NCBI GenBank assembly: GCA_016865955.1
Contig: VGNW01000097.1
Location: 1 to 8,072 of the forward strand
Direction: 5' to 3'
Origin: Chloroflexota bacterium
GTDB taxonomy: Bacteria; Chloroflexota; Dehalococcoidia; SZUA-161
Length of the DNA: 8,072 nt
The stretch's first letter is position 1. Each line of letters begins with the position of its first letter. The notes beneath the pieces were generated by a model. It saw only the letters and a program-made list of their open reading frames with translations, made no database searches and had not been told where the DNA came from. Shown here piece by piece: positions 4,965-8,072 of this stretch. The position numbers were made by a program, and so were the translations under genes.

Positions 4965-6006
4965 TTACTGCAAAGCGGAGATATTGAAGAACATCGACCT
5001 TGGAGTCGAGCGGGGCGAAGTATTCATCATCATAGGTCCCACCGGCTCGGGCAAGACCACGCTGCTGCGTCTGATAGGCTTGCTGGAAAAGCCTACCTCG
5101 GGGGATATCCACTTCGACGGAAATCGGGTCAGCGATTCCGAAGAACAGAGGCTTGCCGTCCGCAGACGGATGGCGATGGTCTCCCAGAAGCCCACTGTAT
5201 TCAATGCCAGCGTCTATGATAACGTCGCCTACGGTTTGAGGATAAGGAAAGAAAAAGGAGCCAGCCTGCACGGGAAGGTGATGAACGCGCTGGAGACGGT
5301 CGGGCTGGCGGGATATGATAAGAGGAATGCGAGAACGCTCTCCGGCGGGGAAACGCAAAGGGTGGCTCTGGCGAGGGCTATGGTTATCCAACCTGAGCTG
5401 CTATTGCTGGACGAGCCTACGGCAAACCTCGACCCCGTATCCACGTCGCACATCGAGAAGCTGGTTACGGATGTCATCAAGAAATCTGAAATGACCGTTC
5501 TGATGTCCACGCATGATATGTATCAGGGACAGCGGCTCGCCGACAGGATGGGCGTTATCATGGCGGGCGAGATGCTGCAAACGGGAGACCCGCGCGATGT
5601 GTTCAACCTGCCTCAAAACAGGAAGCTGGCTGAGTTCGTGGGGGTGGAGAATATAATCAGCGGCGCCGTAGTCTCCAATAAAGAGGGCATAGTTGACATA
5701 AAAGTTGACGGAGCGGTTGTGGAGGCTTTATCGAGTCTGAGCGCAGGGGCGGCGGTGTATGCCTGTATCCGTCCCGAGGAGATAACGCTGGCTAAGACCA
5801 GGGAGCCAAGCAGCGCCAGGAATACCTTCTCCGGTGAGATAACACGCGTCGTGTTGTTCGGGCCGCTGGCGCGTATCGAGCTAAACTGCGGCTTCCCGCT
5901 GGTGGCGTTGATAACCAGGAAGTCTGCGGAAGAGATGAACCTGCAAACGGAAAACCGCCTGTATGCTTCCTTCAAAGCGACGGGCGTGCATGTAATTGCG
6001 AAGTAG
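4933..6006 (+). CDS. tupC: Tungstate/molybdate ABC transporter ATP-binding protein TupC with C-terminal TOBE/MOP-like region
   Basis: Hydrolyses ATP to drive uptake through TupB. All nucleotide-binding motifs are intact: Walker A GPTGSGKT 35-42, Q-loop Q85, signature LSGGE 136-140, Walker B LLLLDE 156-161, D-loop NLDP 165-168 and switch His H194. After the ATPase domain (to about 235), roughly 115 residues with RPEEITL and a GEITRVVLFGPLARIEL segment look like a TOBE/MOP-type domain, which in ModC/WtpC-like ATPases can bind oxyanions and inhibit transport. At 357 residues it is longer than minimal TupC proteins of about 200-250 residues. The start lies inside tupB (32-base overlap); GAGG at 4926-4929 is rather close to the ATG, so coupling to tupB translation is likely. 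Naming it TupC rather than WtpC/ModC rests mainly on its partners. Confidence 0.9.
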   Translation: MLLRVERLQHSYCKAEILKNIDLGVERGEVFIIIGPTGSGKTTLLRLIGLLEKPTSGDIHFDGNRVSDSEEQRLAVRRRMAMVSQKPTVFNASVYDNVAYGLRIRKEKGASLHGKVMNALETVGLAGYDKRNARTLSGGETQRVALARAMVIQPELLLLDEPTANLDPVSTSHIEKLVTDVIKKSEMTVLMSTHDMYQGQRLADRMGVIMAGEMLQTGDPRDVFNLPQNRKLAEFVGVENIISGAVVSNKEGIVDIKVDGAVVEALSSLSAGAAVYACIRPEEITLAKTREPSSARNTFSGEITRVVLFGPLARIELNCGFPLVALITRKSAEEMNLQTENRLYASFKATGVHVIAK

Positions 6007-6007
6007 G

Positions 6008-6028
6008 GGCAGCAGTCTCCCTGTTGCC
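6008..6028. other. Hairpin between the convergent tupC and glycosyltransferase genes
   Basis: GGCAGCAG 6008-6015 pairs with CTGTTGCC 6021-6028 (8 pairs, one G-U) around a TCTCC loop, two bases after the tupC stop. It could end transcription or protect 3' ends, but no U-run follows on either strand, so I do not call it an intrinsic terminator. It fills much of the 41-base gap between two converging genes. Confidence 0.4.
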
Positions 6029-6047
6029 TGAGCATGGATACGGACCT

Positions 6048-7175
6048 TTAAACATTCTTATCTGTTTCATAAATAATATGTGATGGGCGTCGGAGTAAAT
6101 AGTACAGCATGTAAACTAAGAGTACATGTCTGATAACAACGAATACATGGCATGTGTTAAGCAGAACAGTTTCCGAGGAGTTGGTATAATGTCTGGTTAT
6201 GGTGAAAAATACGATGAGATTAACCAGTTCCAGCGCATAGAACAATCCCTTTTTCTTCATGTCCAGTAGTACATAGAAAGGCAATAACCACATCAAGTAT
6301 TGAGGGGAGAAAACCTTGTTTGATATCAGGAAAATCAAAGTCAGAATAAAGCAGAGTTTGATAACAGAATCATGACGGCACTTCCACACTGCTACGAGCG
6401 ATAATGATAAGAATATAACCAGAGAGAGAATGTTTATTTGGGTGTTACTTAAACTTGGCACTAGAGTGTTGACGACAGCCCATATTGAATCCGGATTGGG
6501 AGAGCGTTGGCTGTTGAACGTTATGAAATGACTCCAACCATCGAAGTTGGAGAGCATAAAATAGCCGTTGATTGCCAGGGCGACCAAAACAAAGACAACG
6601 ATGATCTTAGGCCATTGCTTTATGCTTCTGGTTAAAAGCAGAGGTAAAAGATAAAAAACCGGATAGAGCTTGGCACAGAAACCCAACGATAGAAATGATG
6701 CTGAATAAGCAGCTTTGTTCTGCCGGATAAGATAGAAAGCAATCACAACAAATATAATTGCCAGCATGTCCCAGTTGTAGATCAGGAAAAAGAACATAGA
6801 TGGGGCAAAGACCCAGTATACGAACAACGCTCTCTTGTCTTTATTGTCGATTGACCTGTACAGGAGGTAGGTTGCAAGAATAGCGAATGCTATGAGAAAA
6901 AAAGAGTTGAATAAGTAGTATCCGCCATAGGTTTTGCCTAGAACGCCTGCAGCATGAATGAACAATCCGGTAATGACCGGATATTCAATCAATTTATCGA
7001 TATAGGGTAGACCCGGTTCGACAGCCTCATCATAGAATATCAGGATATCGCTGTAGGGTGAGAAACCGAATAACCTTGGGGTCAAGCCTGTTGAATGGTA
7101 GTAGGCAGTGAGCATGCCGACAATAGCAATCAGAAGTATGTAAATATGAACTTTGTCGGTTCTCAGGATAGACAT
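6048..7175 (-). CDS. Multi-pass membrane protein, GT87/GT-C-like glycosyltransferase
   Basis: A 375-residue, very hydrophobic protein with about nine or ten likely transmembrane segments. It resembles GT-C fold, polyprenyl-phosphate-sugar-dependent glycosyltransferases of the GT87/DUF2029 type (mannosyltransferase-like). Supporting features: an acidic residue in the first loop (SDI, D43) followed by GLPY and EYP (55-66), NWDMLA at 134-139, CAKLYPVFYLLP at 167-178, and NKVFSPQYLMWLLPF at 286-300. Such enzymes add sugars to lipids, glycans or proteins on the outer face of the membrane; acceptor and donor cannot be told from the sequence. The ATG at 7175 lacks a clear Shine-Dalgarno sequence. 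Base composition is much more AT-rich than its neighbours (22 G+C of 60 in line 6301-6360, against 35 of 60 in 5401-5460), suggesting recent acquisition. No other cell-surface genes surround it. Confidence 0.72.
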   Translation of the reverse strand: MSILRTDKVHIYILLIAIVGMLTAYYHSTGLTPRLFGFSPYSDILIFYDEAVEPGLPYIDKLIEYPVITGLFIHAAGVLGKTYGGYYLFNSFFLIAFAILATYLLYRSIDNKDKRALFVYWVFAPSMFFFLIYNWDMLAIIFVVIAFYLIRQNKAAYSASFLSLGFCAKLYPVFYLLPLLLTRSIKQWPKIIVVFVLVALAINGYFMLSNFDGWSHFITFNSQRSPNPDSIWAVVNTLVPSLSNTQINILSLVIFLSLSLVAVWKCRHDSVIKLCFILTLIFLISNKVFSPQYLMWLLPFYVLLDMKKKGLFYALELVNLIVFFTITRHYTNSSETVLLNTCHVFVVIRHVLLVYMLYYLLRRPSHIIYETDKNV

Positions 7176-7229
7176 TACTGCAATTCAGAGCCGTCTGTGA
7201 ATTTTCTTGCTCTTAGGTGGCTGGGCACT

Positions 7230-7235
7230 ATTATA
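7230..7235 (-). promoter_or_regulatory. Possible -10 box upstream of the glycosyltransferase gene
   Basis: Read on the minus strand, TATAAT is a perfect -10 hexamer 54 bases before the start codon at 7175. No matching -35 box is seen at 16-18 bases and there is no TG extension; a TCGACA at 7262-7267 is too far away. It lies in the 77-base gap after dut, so the AT-rich gene could have its own promoter. Confidence 0.3.
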
Positions 7236-7252
7236 AGCTCTGTGCTGCGCTC

Positions 7253-7699
7253 CTATTTCCCTGTCGACCCGTGACCGCCGGAGCCGCGTTCGGTTGCGGA
7301 GAGTTCCTCTACTTCGACAATGGGCAAATCGGCGATTCTGCTAATGACCATCTGCGCTATGCGGTCGCCATGCTTTATTTCGAAGGTGGCATCGGGGTCG
7401 AAGAGGTACATGGTGACCAGTATCTCGCCGCGGTAGTCGCTGTCTATCGTGCCGAAGGTGACTCCGACGCCTTTTGCCGAGAGACCGGACCTGGGGCGAA
7501 TCTGCACGTCGTATCCTCTGGGCACTTCTATGGCGATGCCAGTGGGGATGAGCCTGGGTTGAGCGCTCAGGGCGATTTTTCCTTCGTTCTCAATGCAGGC
7601 GCAGAGGTCGAGACCTGTGGAGCCCGGCGTGGCGCGTTTGGGGAGCCTGGCGTTGGGATGGAGTCGTTTGATTTTGAGCTTGGGCAGTTCTCTGGGCAT
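7253..7699 (-). CDS. dut: Deoxyuridine 5'-triphosphate nucleotidohydrolase (dUTPase)
   Basis: Hydrolyses dUTP to dUMP and pyrophosphate, keeping uracil out of DNA and supplying the dTMP pathway; a cytoplasmic homotrimer in this family. The 148 residues carry all five motifs in order: PGSTGLDLCA 25-34, RPRSGLSAKG 68-77, GTIDSDYRGE 83-92 (with the catalytic Asp D86), GDRIAQMVI 111-119, and the C-terminal arm ERGSGGHGSTG 137-147. In the last motif His143 replaces the usual Phe that stacks on uracil. The ATG at 7699 is the only plausible start before the domain; AAGGA lies just one base upstream, an unusually short spacing. It is downstream of a zinc-ribbon gene on the same strand, separated by 82 bases that hold a palindrome. 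Confidence 0.95.
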   Translation of the reverse strand: MPRELPKLKIKRLHPNARLPKRATPGSTGLDLCACIENEGKIALSAQPRLIPTGIAIEVPRGYDVQIRPRSGLSAKGVGVTFGTIDSDYRGEILVTMYLFDPDATFEIKHGDRIAQMVISRIADLPIVEVEELSATERGSGGHGSTGK

Positions 7700-7717
7700 A
7701 TCCTTCTTTTTCTAAAC

Positions 7718-7740
7718 GGGGCGAAGCATCGCTTCGCCCC
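7718..7740. repeat. GC-rich perfect palindrome, probably a dispersed repeat element
   Basis: GGGGCGAAGC 7718-7727 and GCTTCGCCCC 7731-7740 form a perfect 10-bp stem around the triplet ATC. Palindromes of this kind, flanked by TAC, recur between genes in some bacterial genomes; that family identity is from memory, since only one copy is in the window. Neither flank has a strong U-run. On the minus strand it lies between the stop of the zinc-ribbon gene and dut, where it could weaken read-through or stabilise mRNA. Confidence 0.75.
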
Positions 7741-7781
7741 TACAAGTTTGAATTGCGCAGATATCTTGTTCCGCACTTGTG

Positions 7782-8072
7782 TTAGATTTGGTGCGTTCTG
7801 CCGCAGTGCGGGCATTTGACGCTGGCTCTGCCGAGGTTGGAGGGTACTTTCAGCTTCGTGCCGCAGTCGCAGGGTATAATCTTGTAGCCGCTCTTCTGCC
7901 ACATCAGGTCGGATACCTCACGGGTGCGTTCCAGTCTGCCTGGCTCGGGCTTGCCCACCATGGCTTCGGATGCCGCAGCTCGAAATTGCACAGCCTCGGT
8001 GCCGACCAGAGCGGTTGCGGGCATAATGCTTCCTCTACCCTTGTGGACTTTGCTGTAAGCGCTCTCGTAGTC
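7782..8072 (-). CDS. C-terminal part of a zinc-ribbon protein, 5' end beyond window
   Basis: A frame open from the right edge to a TAA at 7782-7784. An internal ATG at 8024 would give 80 residues, but the frame continues without a stop for 16 further codons to the edge, so this is probably the tail of a longer protein. The last 30 residues hold a treble-clef-type zinc ribbon: CDCG followed 17 residues later by CPHCG, four metal-binding cysteines (C-x-C and C-x-x-C). Before it is an Ala/Arg-rich helical stretch (AVQFRAAASEAM, then ERTREVSDLMWQKSGY). Zinc ribbons like this end many bacterial proteins, including some membrane proteases, but I cannot name this one. The cysteine pattern and codon use argue for a real gene rather than a shadow frame. 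Confidence 0.68.
   Translation of the reverse strand, partial: DYESAYSKVHKGRGSIMPATALVGTEAVQFRAAASEAMVGKPEPGRLERTREVSDLMWQKSGYKIIPCDCGTKLKVPSNLGRASVKCPHCGRTHQI

Noticed and set aside
6008..6028. Hairpin after tupC as an intrinsic terminator
   Set aside because: No U-run on either strand, and the stem has a G-U pair; kept only as a hairpin.
7217..7819. 200-codon open frame on the plus strand opposite dut
   Set aside because: It lies almost wholly antisense to the five-motif dUTPase gene; its Gly/Ala/Glu-rich translation shows no domain and comes from complementing GC-rich codons.
7567..7902. 111-codon minus-strand frame spanning the dut to zinc-ribbon gap
   Set aside because: It overlaps both real genes in another frame and runs through the palindrome; no recognisable domain.
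1..8072. tRNA, rRNA, CRISPR array, transposase or phage genes
   Set aside because: None seen on either strand: no spaced direct repeats, no transposase or integrase motifs, and no cloverleaf noticed.

Overview
The window is ordinary bacterial chromosome of moderate-to-high GC, about 55-58% in hand-counted lines, with one AT-richer gene near 37-40%. The gene types and the GC-rich 'GGGGCGAAGC' palindrome remind me of Chloroflexota, perhaps Dehalococcoidia. That is a loose impression: no rRNA or lineage marker is present. I see no tRNA, CRISPR array, insertion sequence or integrase.

Left block (1-2828, + strand): three tightly packed genes. They are the C-terminal part of an M48 zinc metalloprotease cut by the window edge, a histidine-phosphatase (phosphoglycerate mutase-like) enzyme, and full-length tilS, tRNA(Ile)-lysidine synthetase. 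Both junctions are ATGA stop/start overlaps, so the genes are probably translationally coupled.

Central block (2829-6006, + strand): a 459-base non-coding leader followed by a complete tungstate-type ABC transporter, tupA (lipoprotein binding protein), tupB (permease) and tupC (ATPase with a C-terminal TOBE/MOP-like part). The leader is the most interesting part of the window. It has a plausible extended -10 promoter and two tandem copies of an RNA element that I identify as the Moco (molybdenum/tungsten cofactor) riboswitch. Copy 1 is followed by an intrinsic terminator whose 5' arm can pair with the 3' strand of the aptamer, an antiterminator/terminator switch. Copy 2 has no terminator. In both copies the conserved GGAG of the 3' strand sits at Shine-Dalgarno distance from a very short ORF (6 and 16 codons). 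The proposed logic is that cofactor sufficiency closes the aptamers and lowers oxyanion uptake, by transcription termination at copy 1 and by an unknown mechanism at copy 2.

Right block (6048-8072, - strand): an AT-rich, multi-membrane-spanning GT-C/GT87-like glycosyltransferase gene converging on tupC, then dut (dUTPase), a strong 10-bp palindrome, and the 3' end of a gene whose product ends in a zinc ribbon and runs off the right edge. These genes show no functional link to the transporter.
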